In this document: positions 29,832 to 39,265 of the stretch, one piece after another
How the letters are laid out: each line of letters opens with the position of its first letter
Position numbering within the stretch: the stretch's first letter is position 1
NCBI RefSeq assembly: GCF_029946185.1
Contig: NZ_JAQSEA010000046.1
Coordinates: forward strand, 1-64,000
Source of the DNA: Prosthecobacter sp.
GTDB lineage: Bacteria > Verrucomicrobiota > Verrucomicrobiia > Verrucomicrobiales > Verrucomicrobiaceae
Length of the DNA stretch: 64,000 bases
Reading direction: 5' to 3'
Program-made: the position numbers and the translations under genes
The notes under the pieces: model-generated
Database searches by the model: none
Seen by the model: only the letters and a program-made list of their open reading frames with translations
Told to the model about the DNA's origin: nothing

Positions 29832-31964
29832 ATGAAACAACTCGCCCAATACCAAGACGGACGCCTCGAATTGCAGGACGTCCCTGCACCCGTGCCGCCG
29901 CCTGGAGGCATCCTGGTGCAGACAACGTGTTCGGTGATCTCGCCGGGCACGGAACGCATGAAGGTGGAGCAGGCACGGATGTCATTGCTTCAAAAAGCAA
30001 AAGCGCGGCCGGATCAGGTCAAAAAAGTGATCGACACGGCGAAGACACTAGGCTGGAAAGCAGCCCTGCAAAAGGTGCGCAACCGACTCGAATCACCCAC
30101 TCCTCTAGGCTATTCAGCCGCAGGCGTGGTGGTCGCGGTGGATGAGTTGAACTCGCGTTTTCGCATAGGAGACCGCGTCGCCTGCGGCGGCGCAGAGTGT
30201 GCCTTTCATGCGGAAATAATCGCAGTGCCAGATCTGCTCGCCTCACCCATTCCCGCAGGCGTGGAAGACTGGCAGGCCGCCTATACCACGCTCACTTCGA
30301 TCTCAATGGAAGCCGTGCGCCAAAGCGGTGCGCGGCTTGGCGAGCGCGTTCTAGTGCTGGGGCAGGGGCTTGTCGGCCTGCTGGCAACGAGCTTGCTCAA
30401 AGCTTCCGGTGCACGGGTGATGGGCGTGGATTTCGTCTCAGACCGTTTGCAAACCTCCCTCGCCATGGGTGCAGAGCGCGTCGTGAATCCCACGCAATCA
30501 AAGCTCGAAGACGAGGTGCGCGCATGGACAGGCGGCCACGGCGTGGACGCAGTGCTGCTCTGTGTCGGCGGCAAAGGCCGCGATGCTGCGGACACCGCCA
30601 TCTCATGCCTGCGTGATCGCGGCGTGATGGTGATCGTAGGTATCTACGATGCAGAGTTATCATGGAAGACGGCCTACATGAAAGACATTCAGGTTCGCTA
30701 CTCGCGCAGCTACGGCCCAGGTCGCTACGATCCCCAGTACGAATGGGGTGGCCAGGACTACCCCATCGGCCACGTGCGCTGGACCGAGAACCGCAACTTT
30801 GAGGCCTCCTTGGAACTGATGCGCACCGGGCAGCTTGATTTAAATCCGGTAACAACACGCCGGGTTGGCTTTGGCGATGTCCTGGAAGTTTACGACCAAC
30901 TCGAGAGCGAGCTAGGCGTCCTGATCGAGTATTGTAGTCCCGGCTTCACCCGGTCTGGAAACGGGAAACGCGAAACAGCACCCGAGTTCCCAGACCTCCT
31001 AAAAGCTCAACTGCAAAACCGCATTCACACACTCGACGTCATCGGTGCTGGCAATTTCGCACGCACAATGTTGCTGCCGCATGTGAAGGGAAAGCTCACC
31101 CTCGAAACCATTGTGAATGCGACCGGCCTCTCAGCGCGTCACGTGAAAGAGAAGTTTGGTTTCGCGAACGCAGAGACAGACTCCGCGAAGGTGTTTGATC
31201 ATAAAGCCGCCGCCGTGATGATCGGCACGCGACATCATCTGCACGCACCGCTCGTATTGAAGGCGCTTCAAGCCGACAAACAGGTGTTCGTGGAAAAGCC
31301 ACTTTGTTTGACCCCTGAGGAACTAGGGCAGATCGACTCAGCCATGCTCGAATCAAAGGGCAGCGTGATGGTCGGATTCAACCGCCGCTTTGCTCCTGCG
31401 ACAGCAGCGATGATGGAAGTGCTGAAAGCCGTCTCTGGACCGAAGACACTGGCCTTTCAGGTGAATGCAGGCGTGCTCGCGCCAGATCACTGGTATGCGA
31501 ATGTCGCCGAAAGTGGCGGACGTGTGCTGGGAGAGGCCTGTCACTTCTTCGATTTCGCCTGCCATGTTCTCGGCAAGCCGGTGAAGGTCTCAGCTCAGAC
31601 GGTTGGCCGTCCCAATGTGCCTGACTCAGTCACAGCGCAGATCGAGTTTGCGGACGGCTCATCAGCACAGGTGATTTACTCAGCCGAAGGCGACTCTGCC
31701 TTTCCAAAGGAAACATTTCGCGTGTTCGCCAGCGGATTGGTATGCGAATGCGAGAACTTCATGAAGCTGTCGATTTTCAAACAGCGCAAAGTAACCGTGA
31801 AAAAATTCGCATCTAAGGGCCATGCAGAAGAAATGGCAGCATGGCTGGCCTTCTTGAAGGACGGAGCGGTACATCCGCTGCCCTATGAACAGGCACGGCA
31901 GAGCATGCATCTGACGTTTGCAGTGCTGGAGTCGATTCGAGAAGGGCGAAGCATCGAACTCTGA
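29832..31964 (+). CDS. Bi-domain oxidoreductase: zinc-type alcohol dehydrogenase fused to Gfo/Idh/MocA dehydrogenase
   Basis: N-terminal MDR fold (VLVLGQGLVGLLATSLLKASGARVMGVD) and C-terminal GFO_IDH (IGTRHHLHAPLVLKALQADKQVFVEKPLCL). Confidence 0.9.
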   Translation: MKQLAQYQDGRLELQDVPAPVPPPGGILVQTTCSVISPGTERMKVEQARMSLLQKAKARPDQVKKVIDTAKTLGWKAALQKVRNRLESPTPLGYSAAGVVVAVDELNSRFRIGDRVACGGAECAFHAEIIAVPDLLASPIPAGVEDWQAAYTTLTSISMEAVRQSGARLGERVLVLGQGLVGLLATSLLKASGARVMGVDFVSDRLQTSLAMGAERVVNPTQSKLEDEVRAWTGGHGVDAVLLCVGGKGRDAADTAISCLRDRGVMVIVGIYDAELSWKTAYMKDIQVRYSRSYGPGRYDPQYEWGGQDYPIGHVRWTENRNFEASLELMRTGQLDLNPVTTRRVGFGDVLEVYDQLESELGVLIEYCSPGFTRSGNGKRETAPEFPDLLKAQLQNRIHTLDVIGAGNFARTMLLPHVKGKLTLETIVNATGLSARHVKEKFGFANAETDSAKVFDHKAAAVMIGTRHHLHAPLVLKALQADKQVFVEKPLCLTPEELGQIDSAMLESKGSVMVGFNRRFAPATAAMMEVLKAVSGPKTLAFQVNAGVLAPDHWYANVAESGGRVLGEACHFFDFACHVLGKPVKVSAQTVGRPNVPDSVTAQIEFADGSSAQVIYSAEGDSAFPKETFRVFASGLVCECENFMKLSIFKQRKVTVKKFASKGHAEEMAAWLAFLKDGAVHPLPYEQARQSMHLTFAVLESIREGRSIEL

Positions 31965-33796
31965 TGGGACTGGGTTGGTACATGCAGCGGCTGCGCGCCA
32001 TGAGTGTCGGCGAGATCACCCGTCGCGTGGCTGAGCGCCTTGGACGGCGAAACGAGATCGCGAATCTCCGGCGAATCTCCCGCAGGACATGGGATGGCAC
32101 CTTCACGGAGGTCCCCAAGCTGCCCCGGCGCGATCAAGTGCCGCCCGAGTTGTGCAGACAACTCGCTGCGGATGCTGAAAGGCTGATGCGCGGTGAGTGG
32201 GATCTTTTCGGCTGGAAGTGTGTCGAAGTAGGGGCACCACCATGCTGGCACCGCGATGCGACCTTGGGTGTCGTGATTGATCCAGACATCCCCTCGCGAA
32301 AGCTGGATCATCGTCATCTGCAGCACGACGCAGATGCACGAACCATCTGGGAGATCAATCGCTGGAGTGAAATGACACGCATGGCGATGCACAGTGCGCT
32401 GAACGACGAAGTGCATGCCATCCGCGTTTCGCAGCTCTGGCTGGAGGACTGGTGTGATCGCAACCCACCAGGACATGGCATCAACTGGACCAGTCCGCTG
32501 GAAGCAGGTTTGCGACTGATGAACTTCTGCTGGTTCGATGCGCTGGTGCGCGGCTGCAACGATCCCGAACTCGCCCGCAGGCAGGATGAACTGACCGCCC
32601 GCATCGTTCCCCCGCATGCATGGTGGATCTGGCAGCGCAGATCGTTCGGCTCCTCGGCGAACAATCATCTCATCGGTGAACTGAGCGCACTGCTGATGGC
32701 GATCTCCCGCTGGCCGGCGCTGGCGCGCATGATCCATCCCACACAGCACTTGGTGAAACTTTTGGAGCGTGAGATTCTGCAGCAGTTCGCCCCCGATGGC
32801 GGCAACAAGGAGCAGGCGCTTCACTATCACCTCTTCGCCTGGGAAATGTGTTGGCATGCAGGCACAGCTGTCGGTGGCTTCAAAGCAGAAGTAAGCGAGC
32901 TGCTCACCAAAGCCGCACAGTACTGCGTGGATGTGGTTGAAACTCCGGAGTGCTGGGACTTTGGCGATTCCGATGATGCGCAGGTGCTGCCGCTGCCGCT
33001 GAAACGCACGAACGCCGCTGCAGAATTTCGCGGCTGGCTGCTGAACCGGGCAGACGGCGCTGCATTACGCTTCTGGCTGGGTGAGCCCCCCCAAGGAATA
33101 AAAGAGGCAACGCGCAGCAAGTGGCTGACGCATGAGCAAAGCGGGCTGGCGATCTGGCGCGACGCACGCTGGACTGCTAGAGCGGATGCCTCCCCACTCG
33201 GGCTGGGAAGCATGGCCGCGCATGGTCATCTCGATGCACTGCATGTGTCGCTGTGGTTTGAGCAGCACGCGCTCATCATTGATCCAGGAACAGGCGCTTA
33301 TTATGGCAACCCGGAACTACGGGCGCGACTCGCGTCATGGGAGGCTCACAATGGACCCGTGCCGGTCACAGGCCGTTCCACACCCCAGCGCATGGGAGCG
33401 TTTTTGTGGGCGAAGCATCATGGCAAACCAGATCTCGAAATCAGCGATGACATCTGCGTGATGAGCCTTGCCTGTGAAGGGCGGCGCAGGCAGCGTGCCG
33501 TGCATGCCACGCAGGACCAGGTGGAAATTTGCGACGATGTCGGCCTTGCTACATCTCACGTCGTGACGTGGCAGCTGGCGCCGGGCTGGCGTGTCGAGCA
33601 GGAGCACAAAAACAGTTTCGTCTGCCATCACCCCGAATCTATTCCAGTGCATGCGACATTGAATGGCGAGGCCATCGAACAATGGGAGCTCGTTGAGCGC
33701 GAGGCTTCGCCCCACTTCCGTGAACGGGTGACCACGCAAGCTGTGAAGATCATATTTCGTGGCACGCTGACCACGATCTGGCGCAAGTCAGGCTGA
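31964..33796 (+). CDS. Alginate lyase / heparinase II-III family protein
   Basis: RRSFGSSANNHLIGELSALLMA; AHGHLDALHVSLWFEQHALIIDPGTGAYYGN. Confidence 0.85.
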   Translation: MGLGWYMQRLRAMSVGEITRRVAERLGRRNEIANLRRISRRTWDGTFTEVPKLPRRDQVPPELCRQLAADAERLMRGEWDLFGWKCVEVGAPPCWHRDATLGVVIDPDIPSRKLDHRHLQHDADARTIWEINRWSEMTRMAMHSALNDEVHAIRVSQLWLEDWCDRNPPGHGINWTSPLEAGLRLMNFCWFDALVRGCNDPELARRQDELTARIVPPHAWWIWQRRSFGSSANNHLIGELSALLMAISRWPALARMIHPTQHLVKLLEREILQQFAPDGGNKEQALHYHLFAWEMCWHAGTAVGGFKAEVSELLTKAAQYCVDVVETPECWDFGDSDDAQVLPLPLKRTNAAAEFRGWLLNRADGAALRFWLGEPPQGIKEATRSKWLTHEQSGLAIWRDARWTARADASPLGLGSMAAHGHLDALHVSLWFEQHALIIDPGTGAYYGNPELRARLASWEAHNGPVPVTGRSTPQRMGAFLWAKHHGKPDLEISDDICVMSLACEGRRRQRAVHATQDQVEICDDVGLATSHVVTWQLAPGWRVEQEHKNSFVCHHPESIPVHATLNGEAIEQWELVEREASPHFRERVTTQAVKIIFRGTLTTIWRKSG

Positions 33797-33823
33797 CGGG
33801 CCTCACCATTTCGCAGCGAGTAC

Positions 33824-33854
33824 AAGGCGCAGGAGATTCTCCTGCGCCTTTTTA
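33824..33854 (+). terminator. Rho-independent terminator at the end of the polysaccharide locus
   Basis: AAGGCGCAGGAG-ATT-CTCCTGCGCCTT followed by TTTAT; 12-bp perfect stem. Confidence 0.88.
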
Positions 33855-33859
33855 TTTAC

Positions 33860-35488
33860 TCACGGCCTCAATTCCACCGCCTTGTAGCAACGATGTTGCA
33901 GCAAGGACGGCAGCAACCCTTTGACTTCAGGGCGCATTAGATAGGAATGCGTGTACCAATAAATCGGAAGCATGGGAACCTCGTTGAGCAGAAGGGTTTC
34001 GGCTTCGCTGAGGAGCTGCAGACGTTTGCCGCTATCAGCTTCCAGAAAGCTTTGACGGATGAGTTCGTCATAGCGTTTGCTGCCCCAGCCCGTGTTGTTG
34101 TTGCCGTCCCCGGTTTGCCAAATGGCCAGGAAAGTGGAGGGATCGAGATAGTCACCCACCCAGCCGAAGCGCGCGATTTGATAATCAAACTTGCGCTGAG
34201 ATTCGAGATACACACCCCAGTCCTGGTTCAACACGCCAGCCGGAATGTGGAGATGCTCCTTCCACATGGCCTGCACGGCCTGGGCGAGCGAACGATGGGA
34301 CTCGCTCGTGTTGATGAGGATGTCGAACGGCGGAAACCCTTTTCCATCTGGGAAGCCAGCCTCGGCCAGCAGCCGCCTCGCCTCGGCGGGATCGAAGCGC
34401 ATGATGTTCGGTACTTTGTAGTCAGCGTTGCAACCCGGCGGGGTCAGCCCGGTGGCGGGCTGCTGACCAGCGCGGAGAATATTCCGCGTGATGCTCTCGC
34501 GATCAATGGCCAGGGCAAGAGCACGCCGCACCAGCGGATTGTCGAAAGGCTTTTTCTTGGTGTTGCAGCGGTACATGTAAACGCTGAGCAGGGGATCGTT
34601 GTGATAATAGGGCGATTTGCTTTCGCTGTAGGCAGGGATTTTCGACAGCGGCATCGTCAGCGTTACATGCAGCTGGCCGTCGTTGAAGGCGAGCTCCTCC
34701 GTCGTGTCGCTTGAGATGGGCAGGAAGATGATCCCGTTGAGCTTGACCGTGGTCGCGTCCCAGTACTGCGGGTTCCGTTCGACTTCGAGCGCCTGATTGA
34801 CCTGCCAGCTCTTCAGTTTGAAGGGGCCGTTGCACACCATGTTTGCAGGCCGCGTCCAGCGTGTGTTGCGGTCGGTCATCTTGCCAAATTTTTCGATGGC
34901 CTGCTTCGGCAGCGGGAACCACGCATAATGCTTGAGCATGCTCGGCAGATAGGGCGCAGGGCCTTTCAGCGTGATCTGCAGCGTCAGCGGATCGAGTGCC
35001 TTCACGCCGACTTGGGAAAAATCCTTGATTTTACCAGTGTGGAATTCCTCCGCGTTGAGCATGGGGTAAAGCATGCTCGCGTAATCCGCACCGAGCTGCG
35101 CCGTCAAGATGCGCTGGTAAGAGTAAACAAAATCTGCGGCAGTTAGCGGCGTGCCATCGCTCCATCTGCCCTGTGGCTGGAGTTTGAAGGTCCAGACGGT
35201 GAAGTGGTCGGAGGTCCATGTGGCGGCGGCGCCGGGCGCATCACCATCAGGATTGTCAGGTGCTGGGGCGATGAGACCCTCGAAGAGCGCATGGAAGATC
35301 AGATGCTCCGGCTGACCGCTGGCAAGATGCGGATCGAGCGTGGCAGGTTCGCTGCCGTTGCCAGCCAGAAGAATGCCGGCGCGATTGGCCTCCTCGACCC
35401 GCGTAGGCCGGTGCGTACGGACGTGATGAAACCACGCGATGCCGCTGAGGCAGGCGGCGAGAAAGAGGATACGAAAAATCCAGCGCAT
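33860..35488 (-). CDS. Peptide ABC transporter substrate-binding protein (OppA-like)
   Basis: LLAGNGSEPATLDPHLASGQPEHLIFHALFEGLIAP...GRWSDGTPLTAADFVYSYQRIL. Confidence 0.92.
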   Translation of the reverse strand: MRWIFRILFLAACLSGIAWFHHVRTHRPTRVEEANRAGILLAGNGSEPATLDPHLASGQPEHLIFHALFEGLIAPAPDNPDGDAPGAAATWTSDHFTVWTFKLQPQGRWSDGTPLTAADFVYSYQRILTAQLGADYASMLYPMLNAEEFHTGKIKDFSQVGVKALDPLTLQITLKGPAPYLPSMLKHYAWFPLPKQAIEKFGKMTDRNTRWTRPANMVCNGPFKLKSWQVNQALEVERNPQYWDATTVKLNGIIFLPISSDTTEELAFNDGQLHVTLTMPLSKIPAYSESKSPYYHNDPLLSVYMYRCNTKKKPFDNPLVRRALALAIDRESITRNILRAGQQPATGLTPPGCNADYKVPNIMRFDPAEARRLLAEAGFPDGKGFPPFDILINTSESHRSLAQAVQAMWKEHLHIPAGVLNQDWGVYLESQRKFDYQIARFGWVGDYLDPSTFLAIWQTGDGNNNTGWGSKRYDELIRQSFLEADSGKRLQLLSEAETLLLNEVPMLPIYWYTHSYLMRPEVKGLLPSLLQHRCYKAVELRP

Positions 35489-35534
35489 GCGCAAACATGA
35501 CACGAAGCACGTCATTCATGCAACGAAGGCATCA

Positions 35535-35567
35535 ACAAAACGGCCCCGCCGTGCACTGGCGGGGCCG
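35535..35567 (-). terminator. Rho-independent terminator on the minus strand
   Basis: Minus strand GGCCCCGCC-AGTGCAC-GGCGGGGCC followed by GTTTTGT; 9-bp perfect stem. Confidence 0.75.
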
Positions 35568-35599
35568 CGTGGGCAGCTATCAATCAGGTTCCCGCGCTA

Positions 35600-35944
35600 C
35601 TACCTGCGGAAACCACGATGATGACTGGAGCCATGATGGTAGCCATGGCCGGTATTGCAGCCGGAGTTGTAGCCACCAAAACCAAAGTTGATGCTAGGCC
35701 GCACAATGATGGGGCGCTGCACTCCACCGTAGCCGTAGCCACCCTGCGGGCCTTGTGTCACCCACCGGCCGATCGGACGCCCATAGCCGTCGTAACCGAC
35801 AATCTGGTAAACGGAAACGATGGGAGCGCCATAGGCGGTGTAGCCGACGATGCGTGTCTCGCCCTGGCATTCAGCCTTGGCACTGGTGGGAGCTGCAAAA
35901 CCAAGAACTGCGGCTGCAGCAATGACTGAGAAGAGTGTTTTCAT
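35600..35944 (-). CDS. Small secreted Gly/Tyr/His-rich protein
   Basis: Signal peptide MKTLFSVIAAAAVLGFAAPTSAKA; Gly/Tyr-rich middle, HGYHHGSSHHRGFRR tail. Confidence 0.65.
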   Translation of the reverse strand: MKTLFSVIAAAAVLGFAAPTSAKAECQGETRIVGYTAYGAPIVSVYQIVGYDGYGRPIGRWVTQGPQGGYGYGGVQRPIIVRPSINFGFGGYNSGCNTGHGYHHGSSHHRGFRR

Positions 35945-36024
35945 TGGAGTGGGAGGAATGGGTGTCCGCACTCTCTGACGAGTTTTCGTCACGCGTATTC
36001 AGCCCGCATGAAAATATTTTTCAT

Positions 36025-36894
36025 TTACTGCTGTGACATCGACTTGGGATCGAACGCATCGCGCAGACCATCCCCCAGCAGATTGAGCGCGAGCAGCGTG
36101 GTGGAAAAAAAGATGCCGGGGTAAATCAGCAGCCAGGGATAACTCTCCACCGATCTGGCCCCTTCCTGGATCAGCACACCCCAGCTCGCATCCGGCGGTT
36201 GAATGCCGAGGCCGAGGAAGCTCAGCGCCGCCTCCAGCAGCATCACGCCCGGCACCGTGAGGCTGGCATAAATGATGACCGGCCCCATCACATTCGGCAG
36301 CAGGTGTTTCCACACGATGTGCCAGAAGCCCGCACCGCAGGCCCGCGCCGCAATGATAAACTCCAGATTCTTCAGCGCCAGCACCTGCCCGCGTACAACT
36401 CGCGCCATCGTGAGCCATTCCACCGCACCAATGGCCACAAAGATAAGCCAGAATTCACGCCCCACGATGGCCATGAGCAGGATGACGAAGTTGATGAAGG
36501 GAAAAGCATACAGGATGTCCACGATGCGCATCATCGCCGCATCCATGCGTCCGCCAGCGAGGCCAGCGGTCATGCCGTAAAGCACACCAATGATGGACGC
36601 GACCGCCGTGGCGAGCAATCCGACTTCCAGGGACACACGCCCCCCGTGCAGAATGCGCGTTAGCATGTCACGTCCCAGCGGGTCCGTGCCCAGCCAGTGC
36701 GCAGTGCTTGGATTCGCGGCCTTGAGTTCAAGATTCTGCTGCGACTGATCGTAAGGCGACAACTCTGGGCCAGCGCCGCATAGCAGCACGAGTACGACTA
36801 GAAACCACAACGCCCACGCGTTCATGCGCTGCCGCATGAGCCGCTGCCACGCAGCACGCATCGGAGAAAGACTGGGCCCTGTGGTACTGCTCAT
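36025..36894 (-). CDS. Peptide ABC transporter permease (OppC-like)
   Basis: HWLGTDPLGRDMLTRILHGGRVSLEVGLLATAVA; EAALSFLGLGIQPPDASWGVLI. Confidence 0.95.
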   Translation of the reverse strand: MSSTTGPSLSPMRAAWQRLMRQRMNAWALWFLVVLVLLCGAGPELSPYDQSQQNLELKAANPSTAHWLGTDPLGRDMLTRILHGGRVSLEVGLLATAVASIIGVLYGMTAGLAGGRMDAAMMRIVDILYAFPFINFVILLMAIVGREFWLIFVAIGAVEWLTMARVVRGQVLALKNLEFIIAARACGAGFWHIVWKHLLPNVMGPVIIYASLTVPGVMLLEAALSFLGLGIQPPDASWGVLIQEGARSVESYPWLLIYPGIFFSTTLLALNLLGDGLRDAFDPKSMSQQ

Positions 36895-37811
36895 GCCTGG
36901 AGTCGGATGCGTGGGTTGAGAGCAGCCTGCAGGATGTCCACCAGCAGATTGAAGCTGACGATGAGAGCGGCGTAGAACACGGAGATGGCAATCGTCAGCT
37001 GGTGATCACCGTTCGTGGCTGCGGAGATGAAAAACTGGCCGAGGCCGGGCAGTTGAAACACAGTTTCAACGATGAAGGAACCCGTGAGCAGCCCCGCCGC
37101 CGCAGGCCCGAGAAAATTGAGCACCGGCAGGCAGGCAAGCTTCATCGCGTGGAGAAAGACCACCGAACTTTCACTCGCTCCTTTCGCACGTGCGGTGCGG
37201 ATGAACTCCTGCGCAAGCGTCTCACGTAGGCTGCCGCGTGTGAGCCGCGCAATGTAGGCACTGTAGATAATGCCCAGCGTGAGCGCAGGCAGCACCCAGT
37301 CCGATGCATCAAACCAGCCCGAGGCATTGAACCATCGCAGCTTCAGGCCAAACAGCAGCGCAATGAGCGGCCCAAGTACCATGCTAGGGGTGCAAATGCC
37401 AAGCGTGGCCGCTACCGTGCTCGTGCGATCTTCGAGCGTGTTGGGCCGCAGCGCCGCGTAGGCTCCCAGCGGCACGCCGACGGCCAGCGCAATCAGCAAC
37501 GCCGCACCACCCACTGCTGCCGATATCGGAAATCCCGAGGCGATGATCTCATCCACGCCACGCCCCTTGTAGTGGTACGACTCCGGCAGGTCCAGCGTGG
37601 CGTAATGCTTGAACTGCAGCCCTAGCTGCACGATCCATGGTTTGTTCAGTCCGTAATACTCATCCTGCGCCTTCCGGGCTTCCTCGGTGATGAAGCGCTC
37701 ATTCCGCACCGCACCGCCAGGTACCATTTTCGACAGCGTAAACGTGATGGTGATCACCGCGAAGATCACGATGATACCCTGCACGATGCGGCTGACGATG
37801 AAGCGTATCAT
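36891..37811 (-). CDS. Peptide ABC transporter permease (OppB-like)
   Basis: MIRFIVSRIVQGIIVIFAVITITFTLSKMVPGG; FIRTARAKGASESSVVFLHAMK. Confidence 0.94.
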   Translation of the reverse strand: MIRFIVSRIVQGIIVIFAVITITFTLSKMVPGGAVRNERFITEEARKAQDEYYGLNKPWIVQLGLQFKHYATLDLPESYHYKGRGVDEIIASGFPISAAVGGAALLIALAVGVPLGAYAALRPNTLEDRTSTVAATLGICTPSMVLGPLIALLFGLKLRWFNASGWFDASDWVLPALTLGIIYSAYIARLTRGSLRETLAQEFIRTARAKGASESSVVFLHAMKLACLPVLNFLGPAAAGLLTGSFIVETVFQLPGLGQFFISAATNGDHQLTIAISVFYAALIVSFNLLVDILQAALNPRIRLQA

Positions 37812-38584
37812 TTCGATTTCTCGTAAAGATCGCTGATGTCTGCGGCGGCGAGTTCGATCAGATACGTCGAGATCTTGGCGCTGAGCGCCTCAAAGTACCG
37901 CTGGCCTTTCTCGGCCGTGCTATGCTGCGGATCTCCCGAACCCGTATCATTCGTCGCCTTGCTCCAAGCTCGTTGCGCCCAAGCCCATTTTTCGTTGATC
38001 GCCTTCAGCTTCCACCGGTTGTCAGTACCAGGACCCCATTCGTCTTTCGGCAGCACCAGATCGGGATGGAAGTGCATCATCAGGCTGGTCTCGCGTTCGT
38101 CAGCGTGATCACCCACGATGTTGAAGATGTCTTCTCCCTTCACCGCATTGAACCAGGAAACGGTGGAGAGAAACATCTTCGGGTGCCTCGCCTGCAGTTC
38201 CCGCAGCATCTGCCGGAAATCATTGCCACCATGGCCGTTGAAGATGACGAATTTCATCACACCCACGCCTTCCAGACTGCTGATGACATCGTCGAGCACC
38301 ATCATCTGCGTGGTCGGATTCATGTTGATGCAGAATGGCACATCAAGCTGTCCCGTCTGCACCCCGAAAGGTATGTTCGGCAAGATGGCCACCTTGGCTC
38401 CCGCCTCCCACGCGATGCGCCCTGCCTCGGCTGCGATGGCATCATTCTGCAGCGAATCAGTCGCATAGGGCAGATGCCAGTTGTGCGCCTCCGTGGCTCC
38501 CCATGGCAGTACCGCCGCCTCGTAGCGCGTGGCTTTGACGTGTTTCCAGTTTGTTTCAGCAATGATCCAAGGTCTCGGGCTCAT
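37808..38584 (-). CDS. Creatininase-family protein
   Basis: VLPWGATEAHNWHLPYATDS...VIFNGHGGNDFRQML...DHADERETSLMMHF. Confidence 0.9.
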   Translation of the reverse strand: MSPRPWIIAETNWKHVKATRYEAAVLPWGATEAHNWHLPYATDSLQNDAIAAEAGRIAWEAGAKVAILPNIPFGVQTGQLDVPFCINMNPTTQMMVLDDVISSLEGVGVMKFVIFNGHGGNDFRQMLRELQARHPKMFLSTVSWFNAVKGEDIFNIVGDHADERETSLMMHFHPDLVLPKDEWGPGTDNRWKLKAINEKWAWAQRAWSKATNDTGSGDPQHSTAEKGQRYFEALSAKISTYLIELAAADISDLYEKSK

Positions 38585-38770
38585 GGTCGCATGTAAAAGA
38601 GGCAAACGCTGGATGCAACGTCCGACAAACTCGGCCACAAGGCTGGTGAATTCCACGAAGCCGGCCGAACGCAAACGTCTGGTCAGTGCACGTGACTGCG
38701 TACTCGCGTTGTTTCCGTGGACCCGAAAAGCCGCAGGACCAAAGACAAGATCCCCCGGTACGATGACCGT

Positions 38771-38905
38771 GTGAACGTATTACTGATGCAGCGCATCGGA
38801 AAAACCACGCGTATCATCACCGGCTGTCACGATGGCAAGTTCCGCTTCAACGAAATCGGAAAGCCGGAGCCGGTCTTGCAATTTGTGGCGTCGCCGGGAT
38901 GGTAG
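38771..38905 (+). CDS. Possible 44-aa small protein
   Basis: GTG-started frame VNVLLMQRIGKTTRIITGCHDGKFRFNEIGKPEPVLQFVASPGW ending just before the next gene; coding status uncertain. Confidence 0.2.
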   Translation: MNVLLMQRIGKTTRIITGCHDGKFRFNEIGKPEPVLQFVASPGW

Positions 38906-38911
38906 TACGCC

Positions 38912-39265
38912 ATGTTTGAATCACGCACCGCTCCTCTTGCTCCGCGTTGGGTTTTTGCCCGGCGGGTGATCAAGTATGCCTCCATAGCGTTGATCGTCGT
39001 CAGTGTGGCGCTCGGCATCGGCATTTTCGGCTATCATTACATCGCCAAATTCAGTTGGATCGACAGCCTGCTGAACGCCTCGATGATCCTGGGCGGCATG
39101 GGACCCATGGGAGACCTGCCTTCAGATGCCGCCAAGATCTTCGCTTCATTCTACGCCCTCTTCAGTGGCTTGGTGTTCATTTCCATCATGGGCATTGTGC
39201 TCGCGCCGGCGGCGCATCGCGCATTGCATCATTTCCATCTGGATGAGGAGGATCAAAAATCATGA
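38912..39265 (+). CDS. Small 2-TM membrane protein resembling an ion-channel pore module
   Basis: TM1 (IALIVVSVALGIGIFGYHYIA), re-entrant-like SWIDSLLNASMILGGMGPMGD, TM2 (IFASFYALFSGLVFISIMGIVLA). Confidence 0.7.
   Translation: MFESRTAPLAPRWVFARRVIKYASIALIVVSVALGIGIFGYHYIAKFSWIDSLLNASMILGGMGPMGDLPSDAAKIFASFYALFSGLVFISIMGIVLAPAAHRALHHFHLDEEDQKS

Noticed and set aside
36008-36024. ATGAAAA-TAT-TTTTCAT hairpin after oppC
   Set aside because: Stem is almost entirely A/T with no G+C-rich portion; too weak to call a terminator.
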